Shown one piece after another: positions 35,645-46,779 of a stretch of DNA of 64,000 bases. A program made the translations under genes and the position numbers. The notes beneath the pieces are model-generated. The model did not search any database, was not told the origin of the DNA, and worked only from the letters and a program-made list of their open reading frames with translations. Position 1 is the first letter of the stretch, and each line of letters opens with the position of its first letter. Origin of the DNA: Fulvivirga sediminis (GTDB lineage Bacteria > Bacteroidota > Bacteroidia > Cytophagales > Cyclobacteriaceae); NCBI RefSeq assembly GCF_016757215.1, contig NZ_JAESIY010000016.1, positions 1 to 64,000 of the forward strand, given 5' to 3'.

Positions 35645-38600
35645 ATGAGTGTAGTAGAACTGTTACTTACATTAAAGAAGAATAATATCAGCCTTACCAT
35701 TGACGAAGGTAATCTGAAGCTTGGTCTTCCTGAAGAGGGAGTTGATGAGCAATTGATTCAGAAGATCCGGGAGCATAAGGCTGACATTATAAAGTATTTT
35801 GGAGGGCTTTCGAAACCTTCTAAAGTAGAACAAATTGAGCATGTAGGAGAGCGCGATTATTATCCTTTAACTTCTGCTCAAAAAAGACTCTATTTTCTTT
35901 TTGAATTAGAGCCTAATTCCTTGGCTTATAATCAATTGCAAATCCTGCAAATTGAGGGTGATCTGGATGTTTCAAGGTTAGAGCATGCATTTCAAAAGCT
36001 TATTAATGCTCATGATTTATTGAAAACAACATTTAAAGTGATAGATGGGGTGCCTGTTCAAAGTTTATCCGAGCAGAGGCCCTTTGCTTTAGAGTGGTTT
36101 GATGGGAATAATCTTGATGAATGTGTGAATGAATTTTTGAGGCCATTCAATCTGAAAAATGAATTACTTATTCGAGGAGGATTAGTCAAAATTTCATCTA
36201 ACACTTACTGGTTGTTAATCGACACCCACCATATTATATGTGATGGTATTTCTCAGGGAATACTGGTACAGGGGCTTATGGATGCTAATCATCATCAGCA
36301 ATACCATCATTCAGGTTTAAGATATGTGGATTTTGCCATTTATGAACAAGGCGATTACTGGCAAAATAAGATAAAGGCTCAGGAGAGATTTTGGTTGTCT
36401 GAATTTGAAGAGGCTCTTATGCCCCTTAATCTAAGAACCGACTATCCAAAATCTGTCGGCCGTGATAGAAAAGGACGGGTGATAAAATTCTCGACAAACC
36501 GATCAGCTAGCTTAAATAGATTGGCAGAGGAAGAGAATGCGACTTTATACATGTCACTGCTAAGTGTAATCAAGGTGCTATTGTATAAACTCACTGGAAA
36601 TAAAGACATAGCTGTAGGAACTCCTGTGTCTGGTCGCAATAATGAACAGCTCGATCAGATAGTCGGTATGTTTGTCAATACCTTGGTGGTGAGAGGAAAC
36701 ATCGATTCGGATAAAAGCTTCAGGTCTTTATTAAAGGAAACAAGAGATAAGGTGCTGGAATGTTTTTCCAATCAGCAATATCCTTATGAATCTTTAGTGG
36801 AGAAACTTAACATTGAAAGGGATCAAAATAGAAATCCTCTTTTTGACGTGATGTTTGCCTATAGGAATTACAACCTGCCAAAGATGAAAATGGAGGGAGT
36901 TAGCGTTTCGCCATTAGAGGTAGGCAATTATGGTACTGCACAGTTTGATCTTACTATTACAGTTACAGAAAATGTAGATGAATTAGATTGGCAAATGCAG
37001 TATGATGCCTCCATTTATAAATCTGATACAATGGAGCGCTGGGTAAAATATATTCGGCAAATATGCGAGGTAGCATTTCAAGACCCTGACAGCGCATTAA
37101 AAGATCTTAATATTCAACCAGAAGATGAGTATAGGGCTATTTCTGAAGTGAATTCAACAGCCATTGATAGATCAGAGGAATCAATTATTGATCTTTTTGT
37201 TCATCAGGCTCAACAATCGCCTGATAATATAGCTGTAAAGTTTGCTGATCATTCACTTACTTATCGGGAAGTTGATCAGTTGTCAAATCAGATTGCCAAT
37301 TATCTTCTGACGGAGTGTAATTTATCAAAGGGTAGCAGAATCGGCTTTTTGCTGGAAAGAGAGTTATGGCAGATACCTTTGATTTATGGTATTATGAAGG
37401 CTGGTGCAGTATATATACCACTAGGGGTAGATCAGCCAGCAAACCGGATATCTCAAATAATTGAAGAGGGAGACATTGATCTGGTCATATCTCGAGCGAC
37501 GTTAGAGGTAGCATTAGCAGAAGATTGCCAACTGTTAGATTTGGATATAGCGGCTAATGAAATTTTGAAATGCGCTGTGGAGCGTCCTGCTAGTAAATTT
37601 ACGGGTAATGACTTAGCATACACGATTTATACGTCAGGTTCGACAGGTAAGCCTAAAGGCGTTATGGTCGATCATGGTTCATTGTTGAACAATATGCTAT
37701 GGAATCAAAAGGATTATCCTCTATTTGAGGCTGATGTTTTGGTTCAGAAAACACCATTAGTATTTGACGTATCCCTTCAGGAGCTATTTTGGTGGTCGAT
37801 CTCTGGAGCATCATTGATAATCATGCCTCCTGGAATGGAAAGAGATCCGCATTTGATAGCTGATCTGGTAGCAAGGGAGAATGTTACTGTGATTCATTTT
37901 GTCCCATCGATGATGGAGATTTTCCTGAATGTCTTGACTAGCAACGATATTGCTGAGCTCAAGTCTTTAAGATTAGTAATCGCGAGCGGTGAGGCCTTAT
38001 TACCAGGGTTAGTTGAAAATTTTAACCTTAGTTTTGAAGAAATAGCTGGCATAAGATTGATCAATATGTATGGTCCCACAGAAGGTACTATCCATGTTAC
38101 TCATTATGAGTGTCTGCCGGGCAAGAATCAGGATACCATACCTATAGGAAAGCCTATTGATAATATGCGTTGCCATATCCTTGATCCTGATGGAAACAAA
38201 GTACCTATAGGAGTTATAGGAGAACTATATCTTGAAGGAGCAGGCTTAGCCAGAGGTTATTACAAGCAACCTCAACTCACAGCGCAGTATTTTATAGCGG
38301 ATGAGTCAGGTAATTCTAGAATTTACAAAACTGGAGATCTTGCCTATTGGAGGGAAGACGGAAACATTGAGTATTTAGGAAGGGTCGATCAGCAAGTAAA
38401 AGTTTTTGGTAATCGTATAGAGCTATTAGAAATTGAAAACCAGATCAGGAGAATAGAAGGGGTAAGAAGAGCTGCTGTAATTGTGTATGGTGAGGGTGCC
38501 GATAAGCGACTTGTAGCATATTATGAAGCCGATAATTCAATCACTTATCAAACGATGAGGGATAAACTCAGGACTGTTCTACCTGCCTATATGGTGCCCG

Positions 38601-39016
38601 GCCAGTATATCTGGATGGAAGCATTGCCACAAATTGCCAGTGGCAAAATTGACAGGCTTAGCCTTCCTGCACCAGTTGAGAGCACATATGAAGAAATAAA
38701 ATTGCCTAAAACTACTCTTGAAAATAAAATTATCAAGGCATGGTCGCAGGTATTGCCTCTTAGAGAGGATGAAATAGGAGTTAATTTTAATTTTTTTCAG
38801 TCGGGAGGTACTTCATTGATGCTTATCAAGCTCAGTACAATACTTACCGAATCTCTGGGATACAGAATATCAGTACCTATGCTATTCAATCATCCCACCA
38901 TTACTTCTTTAGTTGCGTACCTGCAGACTCAGCAACAACAATCTGAGAGGGATATTGAGGAAGTTAATGAAGAGGTAGATGAGATGCATGACATCTTAGG
39001 AACATTGGAGGACTAA
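35645..39016 (+). CDS. NRPS module with TubC-type docking domain: dd-C-A-PCP
   Basis: This 1123-residue single module begins with a small alpha-beta domain (about 1-55, SVVELLLTLKKNNISLTID) typical of TubC N-terminal docking domains, which grip a peptide on the upstream synthase. The C domain follows (about 70-500; HHIICDG 195-201), then A (about 520-1010; YTSGSTGKPKG near 662) and PCP (SGGTS, Ser1057). Specificity residues read D-V-Q-H-I-S-M-I-H. This resembles a Ser code, but position 239 is Gln instead of Trp, so the substrate is not assigned. Its start is 1 nt after the stop of the 4130-residue protein, implying coupled translation. Confidence 0.92.
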   Translation: MSVVELLLTLKKNNISLTIDEGNLKLGLPEEGVDEQLIQKIREHKADIIKYFGGLSKPSKVEQIEHVGERDYYPLTSAQKRLYFLFELEPNSLAYNQLQILQIEGDLDVSRLEHAFQKLINAHDLLKTTFKVIDGVPVQSLSEQRPFALEWFDGNNLDECVNEFLRPFNLKNELLIRGGLVKISSNTYWLLIDTHHIICDGISQGILVQGLMDANHHQQYHHSGLRYVDFAIYEQGDYWQNKIKAQERFWLSEFEEALMPLNLRTDYPKSVGRDRKGRVIKFSTNRSASLNRLAEEENATLYMSLLSVIKVLLYKLTGNKDIAVGTPVSGRNNEQLDQIVGMFVNTLVVRGNIDSDKSFRSLLKETRDKVLECFSNQQYPYESLVEKLNIERDQNRNPLFDVMFAYRNYNLPKMKMEGVSVSPLEVGNYGTAQFDLTITVTENVDELDWQMQYDASIYKSDTMERWVKYIRQICEVAFQDPDSALKDLNIQPEDEYRAISEVNSTAIDRSEESIIDLFVHQAQQSPDNIAVKFADHSLTYREVDQLSNQIANYLLTECNLSKGSRIGFLLERELWQIPLIYGIMKAGAVYIPLGVDQPANRISQIIEEGDIDLVISRATLEVALAEDCQLLDLDIAANEILKCAVERPASKFTGNDLAYTIYTSGSTGKPKGVMVDHGSLLNNMLWNQKDYPLFEADVLVQKTPLVFDVSLQELFWWSISGASLIIMPPGMERDPHLIADLVARENVTVIHFVPSMMEIFLNVLTSNDIAELKSLRLVIASGEALLPGLVENFNLSFEEIAGIRLINMYGPTEGTIHVTHYECLPGKNQDTIPIGKPIDNMRCHILDPDGNKVPIGVIGELYLEGAGLARGYYKQPQLTAQYFIADESGNSRIYKTGDLAYWREDGNIEYLGRVDQQVKVFGNRIELLEIENQIRRIEGVRRAAVIVYGEGADKRLVAYYEADNSITYQTMRDKLRTVLPAYMVPGQYIWMEALPQIASGKIDRLSLPAPVESTYEEIKLPKTTLENKIIKAWSQVLPLREDEIGVNFNFFQSGGTSLMLIKLSTILTESLGYRISVPMLFNHPTITSLVAYLQTQQQQSERDIEEVNEEVDEMHDILGTLED

Positions 39017-39105
39017 ACCTCCAAATAATTAATAATAGTAATTAGTCATCAGGCTAAATAATTGACCTAATGACGATTAGTAGAGACTTAGAGAATTAAA
39101 TATAG

Positions 39106-42100
39106 ATGAAAGATTATAGTGGTATAGAAATAGCTGTGATTGGCATGTCTGGGAAGTTTCCCGGAGCTAAGGATCTTAATGAGTTTTGGGATAACCTGAA
39201 GAATGGCTATGAGTCTGTAACCTACTTTACGGATGAAGAATTGGCAGAAGCTGGTGTTCCTGAATCAGAGTACAAGCACCCAGACTATGTAAAAGCCAAT
39301 TCTTTTTTAGAAAATAAAGAGAATTTTGATGCTGATTTCTTCGGATATCGTCCGGAAGAAGCACGGTTGATGGATCCTCAGATCAGACTTTTTCATGAAG
39401 AATGCTGGAAGGCACTTGAAGATGCTGGTATAGACATTAGAAAAAATCAGGATAAAGTAGGTCTGTTCGCAGGAGGATCTCCGAGTCTTAACTGGGAAAC
39501 TTATGCTATGTTTGCCAACGAGCAGAATTATGTAGATAGCTTTACAGCTTCCCAGCTGAAGGATATAACCTATCTGTGTGCTAGAGTATCTTACTTACTT
39601 AATCTTCAGGGGCCTGCATTTTATTTAAATACGGCTTGTTCCACATCCTTAGTGGCTATACAACGAGCCGTTATGAGTCTACTATTGCGGGAGTGTAAAG
39701 TAGCCCTCGCCGGTGGAGTATCTCTTAGTCACAGTACTAAAAGGGGATATTTTTATGAAGAAGGTATGGTTAGCTCAAATGATGGGCATTGCAGGACTTT
39801 TGATGAAAAGGCGATAGGAACGATTAGAGGTGAGGGCGTCGGTGTGGTGGCTCTTAAGCGATACAAAGATGCAGTAAAAGATGGGGATCACATTTATGCG
39901 GTAATCAGAGGAGCTTCGGTAAATAACGATGGATCGGAAAAAATGTCGTTCACGGCTCCAAGTGAGCATGGTCAGTACAAGGCTATTCTCAAAGCATACA
40001 ATATGGCCAAAGTGGATCCCGCTACGATCAATATGGTGGAGGCACATGGTTCTGGTACGCCACTTGGTGATCCGATTGAAATTGAAGCATTAAATAAGGT
40101 GTTTGGTAAAACAGGTACAGAATGTGCCATAGGATCAGTAAAAACCAATATAGGTCACCTTGATGCCGCAGCAGGAGTAGCAGGTTTTATCAAAACGGTG
40201 CTTTCCCTCAAGCATAAACACATTCCTGCCAGCTTACATTACGAAAGCCCTAACCCTAAAATAGATTTTGAGCAGGGGCCGTTTTTTGTCAACACGAAGT
40301 TAAGACCATGGGAAAAATCATTGACACCAAGAAGGGCAGGAGTAAGCTCTTTTGGAATGGGCGGAACCAATGCTCATATCGTGCTGGAAGAGTGTCCTGA
40401 AAATTCTAAGGTCTCAAGCGATAATGATATTGACTGGATAAAGCTTTCTGCACATACTGCTGATGCTTTGAAGCGCAACGTATCTGCTCTTGCACAGTAT
40501 CTGGAGAAAAACACCGAGGTAAACTTATCAGATGTTGCCTACACCTTTAATCAAGGTAGAGCGGATCTTAAATACCGAAAATCAATAGTATTTCAGGGTA
40601 GAAAATCATTATTGGAAGCATTATCATCAGAAAGATTGCTCAAGCATCCTGCTCTGGTCAATAGCCACCAATCGGTACCTAATGTATTTATGTTTGCGGG
40701 TCAGGGAGCTGAGTATGTCAATATGTGCAAAACCCTGTATCACGACTTACCAATATTTAAAGAGACATTGGACAACTGTTTTGAAATAGCCGCTAAATAC
40801 ATGGATGCCGACTTGAAGGCAATCCTTTTTGCGGAAACAGAAAGTTCTGATGGTCTCATTCATCAAACTAATTATACACATCCTATTCTATTTGCAGTAG
40901 AATATGCTTTAGCAAAATCAATTATGAGCTGGGGTGTGAAGCCTGATATGGTCATTGGACACAGTCTGGGCGAATATGTAGCAGCGTGCCTGGCAGGAGC
41001 ATTTGATTTAGAGTCTGGCATTAGGCTCATTATAGAACGAGGCAAGCTCATGAAAACTGTGGCGTCCGGTGCAATGATGGCTGTGTCTGCTACAGAGGAT
41101 AGATTGAATGACTTTTTGAAAGATCATAGAGGAGTAACTCTGGCAACAGCCAATAGTACAGAATTGCAGGTTGTGGCTGGAGATCATGATGCGGTGCAAG
41201 AGCTAATAAAGAGCCTCGAACAAGAGAATATATCCTGTAGATTGATCGCAGGAGCTTCTGCCTATCATTCGCATCACATGAACCAGATTGCGGATGATTA
41301 TCGAAAAGTGCTTGCCACTATCGAAATGCAGCCACTGACTCTGACTATGATCTCCAATGTGGACGGACAAAAGAAAGAACAGGGAACAATTTTGTCAGCA
41401 GACTATTGGGTAAAACATCTGGTTAGTACCGTAAAATTTAAGACAGGTATTGACACCATTATGTCTGGAGGAGATGCCAATTTTGTTGAGATTGGTCCAG
41501 GAATAGAATTAAGTGTATTTGTGCGGTCTAACGCTATGCGTCATAAAGGGCATAAGGTTGTTGCTGTTAGTAGGCATCAGGATCATGATGCTACGGACTT
41601 TGATCATCTGTACACGGGTATTGGTAAGTTATGGGAGTATGGTATCGATATTGACTGGTCAGCATTCTATAAAGATCAGGAAAGACACACAGTATCACTT
41701 CCTGTTTACTCTTTCGATCAGCAACAGTTTCCAGCTGAGGTAGATGCTTATCGATTGATTACCGAAAGGATGAACCAAAATACCCATACGGTAGAGAATA
41801 AACTTGATCAGTGCTTTTATACCCCAGTTTGGGAAACATCAGATTTATACAGTAGTGATTCCGCTCAGGATAATTATAATTATCTACTTGTATTTGCTGA
41901 AGAGGAGTCGGCGTCTGTACTTATCAACACACTTAGAAAGGATGATGCAAAAACCATCATTATATCCAAAGGCAATGAATATGCGAAGATAGATGATGAG
42001 CATTTCACCATCAGGCCCAATGATAACAACGACTACAAATTACTTTTTGACCATTTCAAAGAAGAATCTGTTCGAATATTGTATTTGTGGTCTGTTGATG

Positions 42101-45100
42101 AAGCCAAACTGGATATTTCAGGCAGAGAGGATTTTATCTCTCAATTAGAAGTTCATTATTATCCATTGATTAATATCGCCAAGTCGATCGATGAAGTGAG
42201 TCTTCAAGAGCAAGTAACTTTGATTTCTGTCACTAACAACCTTCATCAGGTATTTTCCGCGGAGCAATTGTCTCCGGCAAAGTCCTTGCAATTGGCAGCC
42301 ATAAGAATACTGTCTAAAGAATTTCAAAAACTAGCTTGTAGAAACATAGATGTTGATATTCTCAATGACAGAGTGATGGAAGATCTCGCTGCGGATATTG
42401 AGTCGTCAAGCCAGGATGTAGTTACTGCTTATCGCCATCAAACACGCTTTGTTCAGAGAATGAAGCCAATAGCTTTAGCACAACCAAAGAATGAGACAAA
42501 TTTTGTATCAGGTAAGACCTATCTTATTGCCGGAGGTACAGGAGGCATGGGTATGAACTTCGCCCGTTATATCACGTCACAAGTCAGTGGTGTGAAGCTA
42601 ATCCTTACTGGAAGAAGCGAATTACTATCTAAAGAATCATGGAAAGACGATAAGCAGCTGGTAGATCATCCGAAAGCCAGTGTGATACAATCATTAGTTG
42701 AAATAGAGAAGAGTGGTTCAGAAGTATTCTACTATCAGGCCGACGTTTCTGACATTAGCCAGATGCAAGAAGTAGTCCAGGATGTGGAGCAAAATATTGG
42801 AACCATAAGCGGAGTTATCCATGCAGCAGGCGGAGCAGATTTTGGAGGTATCGTATACAATAGATCAAGAGAAGATGATCTGAAGGTGATGCTCCCAAAA
42901 GCGGTTGGAGCCATAGTACTTAATCAATTGTTGGAAAATAGGGACTTGGATTTCTTTATCCTCTGTTCTTCTACTGCTTCCATAGCAGCTCCTGAAGGTG
43001 AGATAGGCTATGTAGCAGCGAACCTATTCTTAAATGCTTACGCTAAGCAGAGATCAGGTCAGCTTACGAATAATGTAGTTAGCATCAACTGGAACCACGT
43101 ACGTAATGTGGGTATGGCCAATGAAGCAGCGAAAGTGCTTCGCAGCAAAGGTTTTAATGAGATAGTTGACAGTATTTCGGCTCAGGAGGCCGGAGAAGTA
43201 TTAGAAAGATCAATAAATAGCGGAGTGGCCGAGCTGATGTTGTCAAGACATAAGCTGTCAGATTTTTATGAGATGTTGCCTGATAAGCACATTGATGAAT
43301 CTCAACTGGATATATCAGATGAGCATATTTCAACAGAAGACTTGGGAAGTGTTGAGGAAGTACTTCTGCAGCTATGGCATTCATTTTTTGGTAAGCCTGA
43401 TATTACCATAGATGATGATTTCTTTGATCTGGGAGGAGACTCTCTTAAAGCCCTGACATTGATCGGACGCATAAATAAAGCGCTTCATGTGAAGGTTTCG
43501 ATTAAAGACTTCCTCAATCATAGCGACATTCTTAGTCTGAGCACATTGATTGAAGAGAGGCTAGAAGGTGAGAAAAGTGAATTTACATCTATTCCAAAAG
43601 CCATTGATAAAGAACTGTATGCTTTATCTGCAGTTCAGCGTAGACTTTACTTCGTATATCAGCTGGATAAGAGTTCCTTAGCCTACAATAGCCCTAAACT
43701 GATAAAGCTTGAGGGGCAGCTAGACAAAGAAAGACTTCAGAATGCATCGAAGCAGCTGTTTGAAAGACATAGCAGTTTACGAACCACCTTTGTTCTGAAT
43801 AATAATGAGCCATACCAAAAAATAAATGATTCCGATACTTTCCAATTAGAAGTGATACCTTCATCAACAGGTAGTGTTGAAGAGGTGCTTAAATCGTTCG
43901 TTAGACCCTTCGATTTGGAAAAGGGACCTCTATTGAGAATAAGCTTGTTTGAGGAATCCCCGGAAGTCAATTACCTATTGGTAGATATGCATCACATTAT
44001 CACTGATGGGTCTTCCCAGAATATTCTAATCAGTGATTTTCTCCATTTTTATAACAATGATGTATTGCCGGAGCTTCCCGTGCAGTATGTGGATTTCGCT
44101 GAGTGGCAACAAAAGGAAGAACAGCAACAAGCTATTTCAAAGCAGAAGGAATTCTGGCTGGAGCAGTATGCTGATGAACCTTCTATGCTGGATTTACCGA
44201 TAGACAAAGCGAGATCTGAAGAAAGAAGCTATATAGGAGCCACCAAGGATTTTATGCTGACCGAAGAGGATTCATTGCGCCTGAGGAAGTTGGCAGATCA
44301 GGAAGGGGTAACAATGTATGTAGTATTACTAGCTGCCTATAAGGTATTTCTTAGTAAACTATGTAATCAGGAAGATATAATTATCGGTTCACCAAGTGCA
44401 GGCCGAAACCATCCAGATCTTGAGAATGTAATTGGTATGTTTATCAACACGTTACCAATCAGGAGCGAGGTGAAGCCTCAATGGACATTCCGGACATTTT
44501 TGCAGGAACTGAATAAAATAGCCATAGCATGTTTTGATAACCAGGATTTCCCACTGGACGAACTGGTTGAAGAACTTAAACTGGAAAGAGAAACTGGCAG
44601 AAACCCGTTATTCGATGTCGAATTTGTTTTCAAAAATTATGAAGAAACAACCTTTCAGTTAGGTCATCTTAAGCAAACGAATATTCCTCTCGAACATCGT
44701 GCTGCTTTTGAACTTATTCTTTCTACATACGAAATGGAGGGTAAATTCCATTTCAGATGGGAATATACCAAGGAGTTATTTCTGGAAGATACTATTGATA
44801 AGTTTACCGGATATTTCAAAAAAATTGTAGAGGCAATATTAGCCGATACTAATATGGAGATTGGTGATTATGAGATTCTGGAAAACAGTGAAAAGTCACG
44901 AATAATTGAGAATGCCAATGGGCCAGTAACACAATATCCGAGTACCACTGTGATCTCTTATTTTGAATCCATTGCAGAAAAGTATCTAGACCATGTGGCT
45001 GTACAGTTTGAGGGAAGTGATATCACTTATCAAGAACTGAACGAAAAGTCCAATGCTCTGGCCATCAAGATCAGGGAGGGCTGTTCAATGTCTAACCCTC

Positions 45101-46755
45101 GAGTGGCGTTATTATTTGAACCGTCTATAGACATGATTATAGCAATGCTTGCTGTGCTTAAAACCGGAGGCTCTTATTTGCCATTATCACCTTCAGCACC
45201 ACAGGCTCGAACCGAACAGATCGTAAAAGACAGCAATTGCCAATTGTTGCTCTCGCAGTCTGATTTTACAGCAGATATCAAAGTATTGGTTGTAGGTGCA
45301 AATATGCTTGAAGGCGTGAAGGAAAATCCGGAGAGAACTGAGACGGCTGATGATAGTATATATATTATTTATACCTCTGGCACTACTGGCGAACCCAAAG
45401 GCGTGGAAGTGACCAATAAAGGTGTGATGAATTTTATATACTGGAGAATTCAGAACTATGGCTTTAGCACTGATGATCACACATTACAATTGCTTTCTTA
45501 TCATTTTGATGGGTTTGCCTCAAACTTATATGCATCCTTACTTTCCGGAGGTAAGCTAACGTTAGTGTCTGATGACAAACGATTAGATACTACTCAGTTA
45601 TTCAAACATGCAGATCTTGGTTCGGTGACGAATATGGTAGCAACTCCAGGGCTATACGGAGCGCTGATTGAAGGCATAGCTGATAAGAAGGATTTGGGAA
45701 TGAGTCTTAGATTTGTAGTACTGGCAGGTGAAAAGGCTAGTCCAACTTTGATAAACCGAAGTCAGGAGCTTTTTCCGGCTGTGAAACTCCATAATGAGTA
45801 TGGCCCTACGGAAGCTTCAATAGGAGCTACTTTTAATCAGGACATGCATGCGAATAATGTTTCTACAATTGGTCAACCGGTGGCTAATACCTCTTGCTAC
45901 ATACTTGGTAAGTCTGGTGAGTTGCTGCCTTGGGGAAACAAAGGTGAACTTTGTATCGGAGGTGATGGACTGGCTATTGGATATATCAATCAACCTGATC
46001 TTAATCAGGAAAAGTTTGTCAATCCGAAGCACCTTGAAGGGCTGCGTGTCTACAGAACTGGAGACTTGGCCAGGTATAATATCGATGGTACCATTGAATA
46101 TTTGGGGAGGGTCGACAATCAAATTAAGATAAGAGGTTTCAGGGTAGAGCTTGAAGAGATCAGTAAACATGTACTTCAATTAGCAGGGATTAATGATGTG
46201 TATCTCGATGTATTTGAAAAGAATGGAGAAAAGTATATTTCAGCTTATTGTGCTTCAACTGATATTGAAAGCGTATTAGCCATCAAAGGCCAACTGGAAA
46301 ATATACTTCCACCATATATGGTACCTGCATATTACGCTCATCTGTCTGTGTTGCCACTGACTAACAATGGTAAAGTGGATGTACAAGCTCTTAAAGAGGT
46401 GCCATTCTTAAGCGAGCAGGTAAATTCCAACGGAAAAGTAGCGAAGACAGATTTGGAGAAACAGATAGCAAATATTTGGAAAGATGTATTGAAAATAGAT
46501 GAAGTACGTGTAGAGGATCGCTTCTTTGATATTGGAGGTACTTCACTCAATGTTATAAAATTGAAGCCCAGGATAGAGGAAATTCTTGGGAAGGAAATAG
46601 ATATTATGGCGCTCTTCAAATATCCAACAATAGAGAAATTTATTGCGAATGTTTTTCCTGAAGAGTTTGCTATTGAGGAGGCTGAACTTGATCGCACAGA
46701 TACATTGCGTCAGGGTAAGGCAAACAGACTTAAACGATTAAACAGAAAGAATTAA
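39106..46755 (+). CDS. PKS-NRPS: KS-AT-KR-ACP-C-A-PCP
   Basis: This 2549-residue protein has a KS (Cys178, His314, His351), AT (about 530-830; GHSLGE, Ser620, with SAYHS at the specificity position), KR (about 1135-1380; AGGTGGMG motif, Tyr1302), ACP (LGGDS, Ser1446), C (HHIITDG 1629-1635), A (TSGTTGEPKG near 2091) and PCP (IGGTS, Ser2480). The AT motif is neither the malonyl HAFH nor the methylmalonyl YASH form, so an unusual extender such as hydroxymalonyl is possible. The A-domain residues read D-G-S-V-V-A-E-I-G; I cannot assign a substrate. The C-terminus is basic (RLKRLNRKN). An 89-nt gap precedes it. Confidence 0.92.
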   Translation: MKDYSGIEIAVIGMSGKFPGAKDLNEFWDNLKNGYESVTYFTDEELAEAGVPESEYKHPDYVKANSFLENKENFDADFFGYRPEEARLMDPQIRLFHEECWKALEDAGIDIRKNQDKVGLFAGGSPSLNWETYAMFANEQNYVDSFTASQLKDITYLCARVSYLLNLQGPAFYLNTACSTSLVAIQRAVMSLLLRECKVALAGGVSLSHSTKRGYFYEEGMVSSNDGHCRTFDEKAIGTIRGEGVGVVALKRYKDAVKDGDHIYAVIRGASVNNDGSEKMSFTAPSEHGQYKAILKAYNMAKVDPATINMVEAHGSGTPLGDPIEIEALNKVFGKTGTECAIGSVKTNIGHLDAAAGVAGFIKTVLSLKHKHIPASLHYESPNPKIDFEQGPFFVNTKLRPWEKSLTPRRAGVSSFGMGGTNAHIVLEECPENSKVSSDNDIDWIKLSAHTADALKRNVSALAQYLEKNTEVNLSDVAYTFNQGRADLKYRKSIVFQGRKSLLEALSSERLLKHPALVNSHQSVPNVFMFAGQGAEYVNMCKTLYHDLPIFKETLDNCFEIAAKYMDADLKAILFAETESSDGLIHQTNYTHPILFAVEYALAKSIMSWGVKPDMVIGHSLGEYVAACLAGAFDLESGIRLIIERGKLMKTVASGAMMAVSATEDRLNDFLKDHRGVTLATANSTELQVVAGDHDAVQELIKSLEQENISCRLIAGASAYHSHHMNQIADDYRKVLATIEMQPLTLTMISNVDGQKKEQGTILSADYWVKHLVSTVKFKTGIDTIMSGGDANFVEIGPGIELSVFVRSNAMRHKGHKVVAVSRHQDHDATDFDHLYTGIGKLWEYGIDIDWSAFYKDQERHTVSLPVYSFDQQQFPAEVDAYRLITERMNQNTHTVENKLDQCFYTPVWETSDLYSSDSAQDNYNYLLVFAEEESASVLINTLRKDDAKTIIISKGNEYAKIDDEHFTIRPNDNNDYKLLFDHFKEESVRILYLWSVDEAKLDISGREDFISQLEVHYYPLINIAKSIDEVSLQEQVTLISVTNNLHQVFSAEQLSPAKSLQLAAIRILSKEFQKLACRNIDVDILNDRVMEDLAADIESSSQDVVTAYRHQTRFVQRMKPIALAQPKNETNFVSGKTYLIAGGTGGMGMNFARYITSQVSGVKLILTGRSELLSKESWKDDKQLVDHPKASVIQSLVEIEKSGSEVFYYQADVSDISQMQEVVQDVEQNIGTISGVIHAAGGADFGGIVYNRSREDDLKVMLPKAVGAIVLNQLLENRDLDFFILCSSTASIAAPEGEIGYVAANLFLNAYAKQRSGQLTNNVVSINWNHVRNVGMANEAAKVLRSKGFNEIVDSISAQEAGEVLERSINSGVAELMLSRHKLSDFYEMLPDKHIDESQLDISDEHISTEDLGSVEEVLLQLWHSFFGKPDITIDDDFFDLGGDSLKALTLIGRINKALHVKVSIKDFLNHSDILSLSTLIEERLEGEKSEFTSIPKAIDKELYALSAVQRRLYFVYQLDKSSLAYNSPKLIKLEGQLDKERLQNASKQLFERHSSLRTTFVLNNNEPYQKINDSDTFQLEVIPSSTGSVEEVLKSFVRPFDLEKGPLLRISLFEESPEVNYLLVDMHHIITDGSSQNILISDFLHFYNNDVLPELPVQYVDFAEWQQKEEQQQAISKQKEFWLEQYADEPSMLDLPIDKARSEERSYIGATKDFMLTEEDSLRLRKLADQEGVTMYVVLLAAYKVFLSKLCNQEDIIIGSPSAGRNHPDLENVIGMFINTLPIRSEVKPQWTFRTFLQELNKIAIACFDNQDFPLDELVEELKLERETGRNPLFDVEFVFKNYEETTFQLGHLKQTNIPLEHRAAFELILSTYEMEGKFHFRWEYTKELFLEDTIDKFTGYFKKIVEAILADTNMEIGDYEILENSEKSRIIENANGPVTQYPSTTVISYFESIAEKYLDHVAVQFEGSDITYQELNEKSNALAIKIREGCSMSNPRVALLFEPSIDMIIAMLAVLKTGGSYLPLSPSAPQARTEQIVKDSNCQLLLSQSDFTADIKVLVVGANMLEGVKENPERTETADDSIYIIYTSGTTGEPKGVEVTNKGVMNFIYWRIQNYGFSTDDHTLQLLSYHFDGFASNLYASLLSGGKLTLVSDDKRLDTTQLFKHADLGSVTNMVATPGLYGALIEGIADKKDLGMSLRFVVLAGEKASPTLINRSQELFPAVKLHNEYGPTEASIGATFNQDMHANNVSTIGQPVANTSCYILGKSGELLPWGNKGELCIGGDGLAIGYINQPDLNQEKFVNPKHLEGLRVYRTGDLARYNIDGTIEYLGRVDNQIKIRGFRVELEEISKHVLQLAGINDVYLDVFEKNGEKYISAYCASTDIESVLAIKGQLENILPPYMVPAYYAHLSVLPLTNNGKVDVQALKEVPFLSEQVNSNGKVAKTDLEKQIANIWKDVLKIDEVRVEDRFFDIGGTSLNVIKLKPRIEEILGKEIDIMALFKYPTIEKFIANVFPEEFAIEEAELDRTDTLRQGKANRLKRLNRKN

Positions 46756-46779
46756 CCTTTAAGAGGAATAATTAATAGA

